From CAYWYR01 sp964462685 (GTDB lineage Bacteria > Bacteroidota > Ignavibacteria > Kapaibacteriales > UBA2268): 64,000 bases of DNA. Of the stretch, positions 53,937 through 62,792 are shown piece after piece (within the stretch, counting starts at the first letter, position 1; the number at the start of each line of letters is the position of its first letter). A model generated the notes under the pieces. It was not told where the DNA came from and did not search any database. It saw nothing but the letters and a program-made list of their open reading frames with translations. The position numbers and the translations under genes were made by a program. The stretch lies in NCBI GenBank assembly GCA_964462685.1, contig CAYWYR010000001.1:124001-188000 (forward strand), in the 5' to 3' direction.

Positions 53937-56900
53937 TTGGACTCACTCAACGCGGCCTTCGAAGACCAATTATATTATCAATATCTAAGCGACCCTGACT
54001 CGGTAAGTCAGCAGTGGCGAGAGTATTTCCAGAAAAACCGTAGCGGTGGCGAAAGCCCTCAGCAGTTTTCCGGGCAGTCTAAGCAAACTCCATCTACAAA
54101 TGTCAATTCCAGCTCCAACGGAACTTCTTTGAATGATGGTAAAAGCAAGCAAGCCAACACTAAGAATGCAACTAATAGCAATACGGCTGTAACTAACCCA
54201 GAATCTAAAAATGATACTACTCCTATAGCATCGTTCCAAGAATTAGAACCTCTTTCCTCTATTTCATCTAAGATCGCAGTCAATATGGAAGAGTCGCTGA
54301 CTGTACCGACCGCGACTTCTCTGAGGACTATTCCAGTTAAGGCACTGGATGAAAACAGAAAGATTATAAATAAGTTTTTGATCAAACAGAGAAGACCTAA
54401 AGTATCATTCTCCCAGATTCTTCTTTGGGCGATACTCAAATCTCTGATCAAGCATCCGAATATGCAGTCCAGCTATTCCTTTAGGGATGGCAAATCCTTT
54501 AAAGTAGTAAATAATGCCGTAAACGTAGGCTTAGCTGTTGATGTTGAAAGGCGTGACGGAACGCGGCTGTTATTAGTACCTTCCCTCAAGAATTCTGAAA
54601 CGATGAATTTCTCAGAGTTTATCAACGGGCTTGACGGTATTATCAAAAAGGCGAGAAACAATAAACTTACTGTCGATGACCTTCAGGGTGCAACCGTTAC
54701 CCTTACCAATCCTGGTATGATCGGTACATCCGCATCAGTACCGCGCCTTATGAAAGGCCAAGGCCTTATCATCGCCACAGGTGCGATTGATTACCCCGCT
54801 GAATTCCAGGCCGTAAGGCCAGAGGTGATAAATAATATCGCTGTATCAAAGGTAGTTACTGTTACCAGTACTTATGACCACAGAGTGATTCAAGGTGCTG
54901 AGTCAGCCCTGTTCCTAGCATATATCCACGAGCTTTTGCTTGGTAAACACCATTTCTACGATCAGATTTTCGCTGCACTTCAAATACCTTTTGAACCTGT
55001 ACTCTGGCAGGTTGACAAGTCCAGGCAGTCATTCTCACTTGATACTACAGACGACCATATCGAAAAAGCTGTAGCTGTGATGAGGCTGATACACTCTTAT
55101 AGAGTAAGGGGGCACATGCTTGCCCATACCAATCCGCTTGGTATGGAAAGTTATTATTACCCAGAGATGAATCCATCACATTATGGCCTTTCAATTTGGG
55201 ATCTTGATAGAAAATTCCCTGCGGTAGATACTTGGCACGAAGATCAGATGAATCTGCGCGAGCTTTTAGAACTGCTGAGAGATACTTACTGCGGCTCTAT
55301 AGGGTATGAGTTCATGCATATCGCAGACTCAATCAAAAAAGACTGGATAAAAAACGAACTTGAAGCCGCCGCTAATCAAACTAAATTCAATAAAGAAGAA
55401 AAAGTCAAACTTCTTGAGTTATTGATTGATGCTGAACAGTTCGAACAGTTCCTGCATACTAAGTTCATAGGCCATAAACGCTTTTCATTAGAAGGCTCAG
55501 AGTCTTTGATTGTGCTTCTTGATAGGCTTTTCTATCAATCAAACAAGGGAAGCGTTGAGCAAGTCGTACTCGGTATGGCCCACCGTGGAAGATTGAATGT
55601 ACTAGTGAACAATGTCGGTAAAAAACTCACAGATGTATTCGATGAGTTCGAGGGCAATTATAATCTCGCAGATACCAACGGTTCTGGTGATGTTAAGTAT
55701 CACCTTGGCGATGACGGGGTTTATGAATTTAAAGACGGCCGTAAGCTAAAGGTAAAACTAGCACCAAACCCGTCACACCTTGAGATAATAAACCCAGTTG
55801 TACTGGGTATGGCTCGTGCCTTGCAGGAGCTTGACCATAATGATAACCATAAAAAGGTTATGCCTGTACTCATCCATGGTGACGCTGCGATTATAGGCCA
55901 GGGCATTGTGCAAGAAGTACTTAATATGTCCACGCTTGAAGGTTACTCAACCAAGGGTACTATACATATTGTTATCAATAATCAAATCGGTTTCACTACA
56001 TCTATCCATGATGCGAGATCAACTCCTTACGCTACCGATATAGCTCGTATGCTACAGGTGCCGATTATGCATGTAAACGGTAATGACCCCGAAGCTGTTG
56101 CCGATGCTGCTATTTTTGCAGCTAAATACAGAGAGAGATTCGAGTCAGATGTTATCATTGATCTGATATCATACAGAAAGTATGGCCATAACGAGGGTGA
56201 CGAACCTTCCTACACTCAGCCTCTTCTTTACAAAAAAATCCGGTCTATGGATCCTGTGAGGAAAATGTACCAGGATGAGCTTATTAAGTCTGGAACCATA
56301 ACTCAGGAAGAAGCTGACAAACACATGTCAGATAATTCAGATAAACTCAATGCAGCTTTCGATAACAGAAACTATAAGGAATCAAAAAGTTTCGAGCCTT
56401 CGAAAATGCAGAAGCGCGCGATAAGCGATTATCCAACTCAAGGAACTGAGCAGAATCTCAATAAGATTATTGATGCTATTACTACTTGGCCAGAGGATTT
56501 CAATATTAATCCTAAAGTCAAAGGTGGGCTTACCAAACGCCGCCAGATGTTCGATTCTGATAAACCCATGATGGACTGGGCACTTGCGGAAGCTTTGGCA
56601 TTTGGTGATATATTGCTAGATAAAAGGCCGATAAGGTTGTCGGGTGAAGACTCCAGAAGGGGGACTTTCTCTCAGAGGCACGGGGTCTTGATAGACTTTA
56701 AAAACGAGCGTACCTACGTTCCTTTGAATACTATATCGGGCGATCAGAAAGAGATACAAATATTTGACTCACCACTTTCTGAGCTTGGGGTGATGGGATT
56801 TGATTATGGATATTCGGTTATTGATAGAACCGGACTAACTCTATGGGAAGCTCAGTTCGGTGATTTCGCCAATATGGCCCAGCCGATTATCGATCAATTC

Positions 56901-57617
56901 ATCGCTTGTGGAGAAGTAAAATGGGGGCAGACCTCCAACCTGGTATTACTGCTTCCGCATGGTAATGAAGGCCAAGGGCCTGAACACTCCTCCGCTAGGC
57001 TGGAGAGATTCCTGCAGCTTTGTGCTGAATACAATATGATCGTGGCTAACTTTACGACTCCTGCCCAGTATTATCACGCCCTGAAGCGCCAGGTGATCAT
57101 AGAGGACCATGTACCGCTTGTAATAATGACTCCTAAATCAATGCTTCGCCATACTAAAGCGGTATCATCTGTAGATGATCTTATTAACGGCAGTTTACAA
57201 CTATTGATAGATGATCCCGAAGTAAATGATAAGTCTAAGATCAAAAGGCTTCTTCTCTGTTCTGGCAAGGTGTATTATGATTTACTTGATAAGAAACAGA
57301 AAGAAGGCAAGGAAGACGTGGCTATTGTCCGCATCGAACAGCTATATCCTTTAGATAAAGAACTATTGGAATCTATCTTAAAAAGTTATTCGAATGCTAA
57401 AGAAATAGTTTGGGTCCAGGAAGAACACAGAAACCAAGGTGCTTGGCACTACCTTGCACCGATTATGTTCATGAGGCTGGCAGAAGGTCAAAATCTGCAT
57501 TATGTAGGGCGTCTGCCATCGGCAAGCTCCGCTACAGGTTCTTCCAAAATATTTACAGAGCAGCAAAAACAACTTGTTGAAGAAGCTATCAACGGCGAGC
57601 TTACCGAACTGTATTAA
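53937..57617 (+). CDS. kgd: multifunctional 2-oxoglutarate decarboxylase/dehydrogenase (Kgd type)
   Basis: A 1226-residue TCA-cycle enzyme joining E1 and E2 activities. It starts at TTG 53937, which alone gives the family start DSLNAAFEDQLYYQYLSDPD; no ATG lies near. A Ser/Asn/Thr-rich linker follows at 40-100. An E2 acyltransferase domain (about 105-345, catalytic His about 316 in TYDHRVIQGAES) comes next. The E1 TPP domain has GHMLAHTNPL, VLGMAHRGRLN and HGDAAIIGQG...EVLNMSTL, followed by the transketolase-like C-terminus to EEHRNQGAW. No lipoyl domain is present, as in mycobacterial Kgd and corynebacterial OdhA. A separate lipoyl carrier would be needed for full dehydrogenase activity. Confidence 0.93.
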   Translation: MDSLNAAFEDQLYYQYLSDPDSVSQQWREYFQKNRSGGESPQQFSGQSKQTPSTNVNSSSNGTSLNDGKSKQANTKNATNSNTAVTNPESKNDTTPIASFQELEPLSSISSKIAVNMEESLTVPTATSLRTIPVKALDENRKIINKFLIKQRRPKVSFSQILLWAILKSLIKHPNMQSSYSFRDGKSFKVVNNAVNVGLAVDVERRDGTRLLLVPSLKNSETMNFSEFINGLDGIIKKARNNKLTVDDLQGATVTLTNPGMIGTSASVPRLMKGQGLIIATGAIDYPAEFQAVRPEVINNIAVSKVVTVTSTYDHRVIQGAESALFLAYIHELLLGKHHFYDQIFAALQIPFEPVLWQVDKSRQSFSLDTTDDHIEKAVAVMRLIHSYRVRGHMLAHTNPLGMESYYYPEMNPSHYGLSIWDLDRKFPAVDTWHEDQMNLRELLELLRDTYCGSIGYEFMHIADSIKKDWIKNELEAAANQTKFNKEEKVKLLELLIDAEQFEQFLHTKFIGHKRFSLEGSESLIVLLDRLFYQSNKGSVEQVVLGMAHRGRLNVLVNNVGKKLTDVFDEFEGNYNLADTNGSGDVKYHLGDDGVYEFKDGRKLKVKLAPNPSHLEIINPVVLGMARALQELDHNDNHKKVMPVLIHGDAAIIGQGIVQEVLNMSTLEGYSTKGTIHIVINNQIGFTTSIHDARSTPYATDIARMLQVPIMHVNGNDPEAVADAAIFAAKYRERFESDVIIDLISYRKYGHNEGDEPSYTQPLLYKKIRSMDPVRKMYQDELIKSGTITQEEADKHMSDNSDKLNAAFDNRNYKESKSFEPSKMQKRAISDYPTQGTEQNLNKIIDAITTWPEDFNINPKVKGGLTKRRQMFDSDKPMMDWALAEALAFGDILLDKRPIRLSGEDSRRGTFSQRHGVLIDFKNERTYVPLNTISGDQKEIQIFDSPLSELGVMGFDYGYSVIDRTGLTLWEAQFGDFANMAQPIIDQFIACGEVKWGQTSNLVLLLPHGNEGQGPEHSSARLERFLQLCAEYNMIVANFTTPAQYYHALKRQVIIEDHVPLVIMTPKSMLRHTKAVSSVDDLINGSLQLLIDDPEVNDKSKIKRLLLCSGKVYYDLLDKKQKEGKEDVAIVRIEQLYPLDKELLESILKSYSNAKEIVWVQEEHRNQGAWHYLAPIMFMRLAEGQNLHYVGRLPSASSATGSSKIFTEQQKQLVEEAINGELTELY

Positions 57618-57644
57618 GATAAATTTTTAGATGTACTATATCGA

Positions 57645-57677
57645 AAGGCTGCTATTTAATAATAGCGGCCTTTTTTA
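57645..57677 (+). terminator. terminator after kgd
   Basis: AAGGCTGCTATT (57645-57656) and AATAGCGGCCTT (57661-57672) form a 12-bp stem with one mismatch and a TAAT loop, followed by TTTTAT. Confidence 0.9.
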
Positions 57678-57734
57678 TGAACAGAATTTAACAACTTATA
57701 TTATATACAGTAGTATAGCGAGTACGGAGGATTT

Positions 57735-58121
57735 ATGAAGAAATTAATATTTGTTTTGCTGTTTACTTTGGGGCTTGTTTTAACAGGTTGCAGCAGATAT
57801 TCTTTTATCAAAACTGGCACCGCTAACCACCTAGCGCCACAAGATGAAAACTGCCCGATTATAGTATATCAGACTCTAGAACCCGGTTTTGAATATACTG
57901 AACTCGGTATCTGTAATGCTATCGGTGAACCTTGGGGCATATTTGAGGATCCTTTTGTGGATGCTGTAGAGCAAGCTAAAGAATGTGCATGCGAGCAAGG
58001 CGGCAATGCTATATTCATTACCAATGTAGATAGGGTAAGGGATAGTGAAGGCGGTGTGGAAGTGCATTTAACAGCGATGCTGATGATAGTTGATACAGAG
58101 AAGATTTTACGCTCTCGTTAG
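57735..58121 (+). CDS. small lipoprotein of unknown function
   Basis: A 128-residue lipoprotein with lipobox LTGC (signal MKKLIFVLLFTLGLVLTGC) and a strong Shine-Dalgarno GGAGG at 57726-57730, unusual in this window. The mature part contains ECACEQGGNAIFITNVDR and HLTAMLMIVD, resembling the DUF4156-like fold of small periplasmic lipoproteins, but I cannot confirm the family. It has its own transcription start after the kgd terminator. Confidence 0.8.
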   Translation: MKKLIFVLLFTLGLVLTGCSRYSFIKTGTANHLAPQDENCPIIVYQTLEPGFEYTELGICNAIGEPWGIFEDPFVDAVEQAKECACEQGGNAIFITNVDRVRDSEGGVEVHLTAMLMIVDTEKILRSR

Positions 58122-58159
58122 ATTTGTTTATATTATGAATAAACAAATGTATATTTGAT

Positions 58160-58522
58160 ATGAAGATTTTACTTCCAGCTATTACCCTAATACTGTTTGC
58201 TATAAATTTGAAAAGTGATCCAAAACCTCAACCAGATGGTAGCACTTATCCGAAACCAGCTTATGAAATTGAACCTCATATCATCTATCAAGCCGACGAT
58301 GATTATCTTTACTGTACTATAATTGAAGTAACTGATAGCAAAATCCTTTACTTCGATAGCGATTCGACTCAAGTTATTGATTTTACAGATGAAACAGTTA
58401 TAGGTTATAATCCAATCTATTACTTTAACAATCCTTACGATAGTGAATCTAAGAAACCAATCAAGTCTTACGTTAGAAAAAGCAACCTTAAATTAATAAA
58501 AGACAGAAGGCTTACAGAATGA
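58160..58522 (+). CDS. YCxII-module protein 1 (small, exported)
   Basis: A 120-residue AT-rich gene with a signal peptide (ILLPAITLILFAINLKS). The core LYCTIIEVTDSKILYFDS...VIGYNPIYYF aligns with IYCNIIDEKDDYYLV and VYCNIISESKDFYLLQ in the next two genes. The module has the pattern of small SH3-like or Sm-like beta domains that recur in exported Bacteroidota proteins. Unlike its neighbours it lacks a C-terminal barrel. Its stop overlaps the next start (ATGA). Confidence 0.75.
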   Translation: MKILLPAITLILFAINLKSDPKPQPDGSTYPKPAYEIEPHIIYQADDDYLYCTIIEVTDSKILYFDSDSTQVIDFTDETVIGYNPIYYFNNPYDSESKKPIKSYVRKSNLKLIKDRRLTE

Positions 58523-59196
58523 ATAAGAGCTTATTATTTAAGAGTATTCTAATCGCAATTTTAATATTATTCTCATCAGCTTTATATAGCCAGAATATAG
58601 ACAAAAACAGATTAGAGATAATTATCTCCTTAAATGATAATAGTGTTATATACTGTAATATTATTTCCGAGTCAAAGGATTTTTATCTGCTACAGCTAAG
58701 TGATGGTTCTATCATAAAGAAAATGAAATCTGATATTGCCCAGGTTTCCGAGAATCCATTATTTAAGCAAAGTAATAATTCTATCTTTGATGATTCAGCA
58801 ATAGATGACCAAACATTTGTTATTGATGGCAGGTTGATTTTAGGTGTAACTGCTTTCCTCCCTGGTGGCTTGAATTTTGTTTTCGGTGCTGAAGGTGATA
58901 ATATCGCCGTAAGAGGTAGCGTTGGCTTTATTCCAATAGAAGAATTCGTTATAGGTTCGCAATTAGATGTATTATTTCCGATAATGAGAGATAATAAGTA
59001 TGTTGTATCGATTATGCCTTCTATAGGATATACTGGTTTCAGTGGTTCTGATAACGATTATATGTTTATGACAGGCGGTGCGAATATGAATATAAACGGG
59101 TTTGATATTAGTGCTGGAGGAGGCTTTGCCTTAATAGATGGAAAACTAACTCCTTACCCTATGTTTTCAATCGGCTATGTAGCATATTTAGATTGA
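58519..59196 (+). CDS. YCxII-module protein 2 with C-terminal beta-barrel
   Basis: A 225-residue exported protein (signal FKSILIAILILFSSALYSQ). An N-terminal YCNII module (residues about 35-75) is followed by a glycine- and aromatic-rich region (ILGVTAFLPGGLNFVFGA, VSIMPSIGYTGF, MFSIGYVAYLD) that resembles an eight-strand outer-membrane barrel. It is coupled to the preceding gene by an ATGA overlap. AT-rich, and paralogous to the next gene over its whole length. Confidence 0.78.
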   Translation: MNKSLLFKSILIAILILFSSALYSQNIDKNRLEIIISLNDNSVIYCNIISESKDFYLLQLSDGSIIKKMKSDIAQVSENPLFKQSNNSIFDDSAIDDQTFVIDGRLILGVTAFLPGGLNFVFGAEGDNIAVRGSVGFIPIEEFVIGSQLDVLFPIMRDNKYVVSIMPSIGYTGFSGSDNDYMFMTGGANMNINGFDISAGGGFALIDGKLTPYPMFSIGYVAYLD

Positions 59197-59232
59197 TTGA
59201 TACTCCAGAGTAAAACTTTAATAGAGTATAAA

Positions 59233-59904
59233 ATGAAAAATATTATTCAACTATTAATAATATCAGTCTTATCAAGTCTCTATCTTTTAGCTAAAGATAT
59301 TGAGATTGAAAAGTTGAACTCGATTATTATTATGAATGATGATACTTCTATATACTGTAATATCATAGATGAAAAGGATGACTATTATTTAGTCCAGATG
59401 CAAGATAGTTCCATTGAGAAGAAATATAAAAATAATATTGTATCAATATCAAAGAATCCTATCTACAATAATACAGGCAATACTATAAATCCAGGTACTA
59501 TTAATGGTTTTATACCAAAACAAAATAATACCCTAATTGGAGGGACATTATTAAATCCTGGGGGAGTTAATTTGGTTTATGGCGTTATCGACAACAACTT
59601 CGGACTTAGAGCAAACTTAGGTTGGATTCCGGGATCTATTTTCGGAGCGCAATTTGATTTAATGATTCCTTTTTATTATGCCCAAGATGTTTATTTTGCA
59701 TTTTCACCTATTATAGGATATTCTAGTTTTGCTGGAAAAAATTCACCATTTGATAGCAGCAATGAAACATGGGCTTATGTAGGTGGTTTATTAAACTTGA
59801 ATATTTATGGTTTTGACTTTACTGGTGGTTTAAATGCTTTTTCTAGTTCAGTCAATAGCCCTCAACTACTATTGTCAGTAGGCTATGTACATAGGTTAAG
59901 ATAA
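59233..59904 (+). CDS. YCxII-module protein 3 with C-terminal beta-barrel
   Basis: I take the ATG at 59233 (MKNIIQLLIISVLSSLYLLA, 223 residues) rather than a start 36 bases upstream. Layout as in the preceding gene: signal, YCNII module (IYCNIIDEKDDYYLVQMQD), then NTLIGGTLLNPGGVNLVYGV, FSPIIGYSSFAG and an ending LLLSVGYVHRLR. The C-terminal strands end in a basic-aromatic motif typical of outer-membrane proteins. It is a clear tandem duplicate; function unknown. Confidence 0.78.
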   Translation: MKNIIQLLIISVLSSLYLLAKDIEIEKLNSIIIMNDDTSIYCNIIDEKDDYYLVQMQDSSIEKKYKNNIVSISKNPIYNNTGNTINPGTINGFIPKQNNTLIGGTLLNPGGVNLVYGVIDNNFGLRANLGWIPGSIFGAQFDLMIPFYYAQDVYFAFSPIIGYSSFAGKNSPFDSSNETWAYVGGLLNLNIYGFDFTGGLNAFSSSVNSPQLLLSVGYVHRLR

Positions 59905-59913
59905 TGTAGTGGA

Positions 59914-61446
59914 TTAATCTGCAGCGGCCACGCCTACCGCAGCCCTGATTCCGTCAGCTGCTGAGGAGACTATGCCGCCTGAATAACCCGAACCTTCGCC
60001 CGCCATCCACAGATTGTCGAAACCATCGATCAACCCTTCCTTGGACCGCTTTACCTGTATAGGTGATGATGTTCTGGATTCCAGACCCATTAATATACCG
60101 TCTTCAAACCCTCTGATCTTCTTGGAAAAGTGTTTTAGTCCCATCTTCATGCTATCGACTATAGGCTTCGGAAAAAGATCGTAGAAATCTGCCGTTATCC
60201 TTGAAAATGGGTACGAGGAATCGGGGAAAACGGAGGTAGATTTACCCTCCAACAGATCAGAAGCCTTAATGGCAGGGGCTGAGTATCCATCCGCGTAGTC
60301 ATAGAATTTCTTTTCCAGCTTACCAATCCAGTCCAAGGCTTCCATAGGCTCAATCTGTCTTCCGAGCAGATCGGGCAAGTATATACCTGCAACGATCGCC
60401 GAATTTGAATAAGGATAATTCCTCTTGTAGTTACTCATCCCGTTGACGATATTCGATTCTTTAGTAGGCGGTGCAGGTACAACCATGCCACCCGGGCACA
60501 TACAAAATGAGTAAACGGGCAGCTTTGCGTCATTATAGGTAACTGAATAATCTGCAGCCTTTACGCCGGGTAATTCTGGCTGTCGCCATTTTGCTTTGTT
60601 GATAAGCTCCTGTTTGTGTTCTATCCTAGCACCTATCGCAAAAGGTTTGCTAGCGAACACCGCACCAGCTTCAATAAGCATTTTATACGTAGAATATGAC
60701 GAGTGGCCTGGGGCAAAAACAAAATGATCCGCTTCGAAAATACCCTGCTCAGTATCTATCGAGACTACCTTTGAACCATTATGGTTTATACCAGTAACGG
60801 CTGTATCAAAATGAATTGTCCCCCCTTTTTCTATAAAACTTTTGCGTAGGTTTTTTGCGGTTTTAACCAGAAGGTTAGATCCGATATGTGGTTTTGATAA
60901 AAACCTGATCTCCTCTGGCGCGCCAGCTGTAATATACTGCTCGAATATCCAAGCCCTTTCCGCGGCTATTGATTTTGTCCTTGAAGTCAGTTTCCCATCG
61001 GAAAAAGTACCGGCTCCGCCCTCTCCATAAGCATAGTTGGCTCTTTCGTTCAGAGGCCCGCCTTTTTCAAATGATTTTACTTCTTTAATGCGTGTGAACA
61101 CTTCGGGGCCGAGCTCAAATATAGTCACATCATATCCAGATTGAATACCGACCCAAGCCGCAAAAAAGCCTGCAGGGCCCGAGCCGACCACTGCCATTTT
61201 CCCACGGTCATTCTTATACTCAGGTAGCTCAAATGGTGGCTTTTCTTTGATAACATCTTTAATACTACCTGATTCCACCAGTACCCGAGCTTGCCAATGG
61301 ATATTCCTGTGCTGTCGTGCATCCAGGGACTGCTTATCTAAGGTATAGGTAAAATTATCGGTACCGATGGACTGTTTGATATGTTTTTTAACATCATCAT
61401 CTGTATAGTCGGTAGGCAATTTCAAATCGAGGAATCTGTTACCCAT
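59914..61446 (-). CDS. FAD-dependent oxidoreductase (COG2509-like)
   Basis: The start is the ATG at 61446 (MGNRFLDLKLPTDY, 510 residues), 2 bases after the stop of the upstream gene. The N-terminal 70 residues form a small domain like those of COG2509 dehydrogenases. The Rossmann motif VVGSGPAGFFAAWVG is at about 86-100, with GAGTFSDGKLTSRT, FCMCPGGMVVPAPP and a late LWMAGEGSGYSGGIVSSAADGIRAA that closes the FAD site. The family's substrate is not known. It is translationally coupled to the Cys-rich membrane protein. Confidence 0.9.
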   Translation of the reverse strand: MGNRFLDLKLPTDYTDDDVKKHIKQSIGTDNFTYTLDKQSLDARQHRNIHWQARVLVESGSIKDVIKEKPPFELPEYKNDRGKMAVVGSGPAGFFAAWVGIQSGYDVTIFELGPEVFTRIKEVKSFEKGGPLNERANYAYGEGGAGTFSDGKLTSRTKSIAAERAWIFEQYITAGAPEEIRFLSKPHIGSNLLVKTAKNLRKSFIEKGGTIHFDTAVTGINHNGSKVVSIDTEQGIFEADHFVFAPGHSSYSTYKMLIEAGAVFASKPFAIGARIEHKQELINKAKWRQPELPGVKAADYSVTYNDAKLPVYSFCMCPGGMVVPAPPTKESNIVNGMSNYKRNYPYSNSAIVAGIYLPDLLGRQIEPMEALDWIGKLEKKFYDYADGYSAPAIKASDLLEGKSTSVFPDSSYPFSRITADFYDLFPKPIVDSMKMGLKHFSKKIRGFEDGILMGLESRTSSPIQVKRSKEGLIDGFDNLWMAGEGSGYSGGIVSSAADGIRAAVGVAAAD

Positions 61447-61448
61447 TA

Positions 61449-61853
61449 TCAGTCCTCGTAAGTTTCGAATGGTTCCCAAGACAAGCCTTCACATGGAATA
61501 TGCTGAGTAGATACGTGTTCATCGTACACTTGGCATAACTGTCCTTGCGGCTTGAAATGCCTACACGATCCGCACAGGGTTTCCTCGCCCAGTTTTTTTA
61601 CCCTGCCTTCAAATATCTTGTACTGAGTATAGCCTGGATATAATGCTATTAGCCAAATAACGAAAAGCCCTGCCCACCACTCATCAAAAAGTTGATATTC
61701 ATAAATAATGAAAACCCATGCTATCAGCACAAGTGCAGCCCGGAGTATTACACCCCAGACTATTGAGCCTACCGTTATCACAGGTTCGGTGGTATCGTTT
61801 TCATACTCACCTCCCTGCCTGAACATCAGTAGGTCTATAAAACTGTTTATCAT
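61449..61853 (-). CDS. Cys-rich two-helix membrane protein
   Basis: A 134-residue protein with two hydrophobic segments (about 27-45 and 52-73) and a C-terminal CGSCRHFKPQGQLCQVYDEH...IPCEGLSWEP module. The CxxC...C...C spacing looks like a small zinc or iron-sulfur site; such CGSC knuckles are seen in short redox or electron-transfer partners. It is immediately upstream of the FAD oxidoreductase (2-base gap), so it may be its membrane partner. Start choices are Met1 (61853) and Met10. Confidence 0.75.
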   Translation of the reverse strand: MINSFIDLLMFRQGGEYENDTTEPVITVGSIVWGVILRAALVLIAWVFIIYEYQLFDEWWAGLFVIWLIALYPGYTQYKIFEGRVKKLGEETLCGSCRHFKPQGQLCQVYDEHVSTQHIPCEGLSWEPFETYED

Positions 61854-61928
61854 ATCAACTATTAAGAAATTTTATCTATATTCGCTTTGCTTTAATATTT
61901 CAGAACGTTATTTATATACTCTTTGTTG

Positions 61929-62792
61929 ATGAAAAAGTATCCAGAAGCATTCCTAATGCTGTTTCTGCTTTTTGTGCCCTTATTTATTAATGCCCAAGGT
62001 ATAAGCGGGAGAAGTAATTATCCCAAAACGACTATGCAAGCATCCTCATTTCTCGGGTATGCAAGCTTTAACCCTGCCTATCTGTCCAATGTTAGTAGAT
62101 TCAATATTGATCAATTCGATGAGAATAAGGATAGCTCTGCAGTATCAATTCCTATTTATATTATAGAGGCTGGCCAGAATATAGGCTATATCGGTATAAA
62201 TGAACTGAATCCCAGTTTTGTTAACATTGCAGCTCTTGGGGATGGCTTCGGTATTGCATTAGGGGCTTCATCTGTATCTCACGATCTTTTTCAGGATATC
62301 ACATTTAATATAACAGGGGCTTATAGCTTTACCCGCGATATATCCTTTGGGGCTTCTTATATGTATAGCCTTTTTTCCCCTCAAGGATATGAAAGCGTCG
62401 GAACCGGAGTACTGAACTTTTCAACAAGTTTAGTGATCGATGAAAACTCAACTGCTTATTTCGCCATGCACGACGCGCTGGATGCAAGGCTATCGGAAAG
62501 CTTATCTGATTTTGTATCAGGGCGAGAGCTCTTTGCTGGATATGAATATATAGGTGATCGTTTCGGGGGAGGTATAGAGTTTCAAGTCAATGAAGTTAGG
62601 GGCGGTGTGAATCCGTTTTTTTCGTTCTTCCCGATTGAAGAGCTAAGGATATATGCTATGGGTAGGTCTATCTCAAGATCGATCGCCATTGGATCTGCCA
62701 TAAATTACCGGAATATTCTTGTAACTGGAGAAGTCATTTATTCAAATATGCTTGGTAGTGATTTATCCTTAACACTTGGCTATAGGTTTTGA
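61929..62792 (+). CDS. PorV/PorQ-like outer-membrane protein
   Basis: I take the ATG at 61929 (MKKYPEAFLMLFLLFVPLFINAQ signal, 287 residues) over two upstream TTG codons. The barrel has a FASFNPAYL-like block (YASFNPAYLSN) and long amphipathic strands ending LSLTLGYRF, a C-terminal Phe typical of outer-membrane proteins. The plan resembles PorV/PorQ/FadL-type barrels common in type IX secretion organisms; I infer this from fold pattern only. The next gene starts within its stop codon. Confidence 0.75.
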   Translation: MKKYPEAFLMLFLLFVPLFINAQGISGRSNYPKTTMQASSFLGYASFNPAYLSNVSRFNIDQFDENKDSSAVSIPIYIIEAGQNIGYIGINELNPSFVNIAALGDGFGIALGASSVSHDLFQDITFNITGAYSFTRDISFGASYMYSLFSPQGYESVGTGVLNFSTSLVIDENSTAYFAMHDALDARLSESLSDFVSGRELFAGYEYIGDRFGGGIEFQVNEVRGGVNPFFSFFPIEELRIYAMGRSISRSIAIGSAINYRNILVTGEVIYSNMLGSDLSLTLGYRF

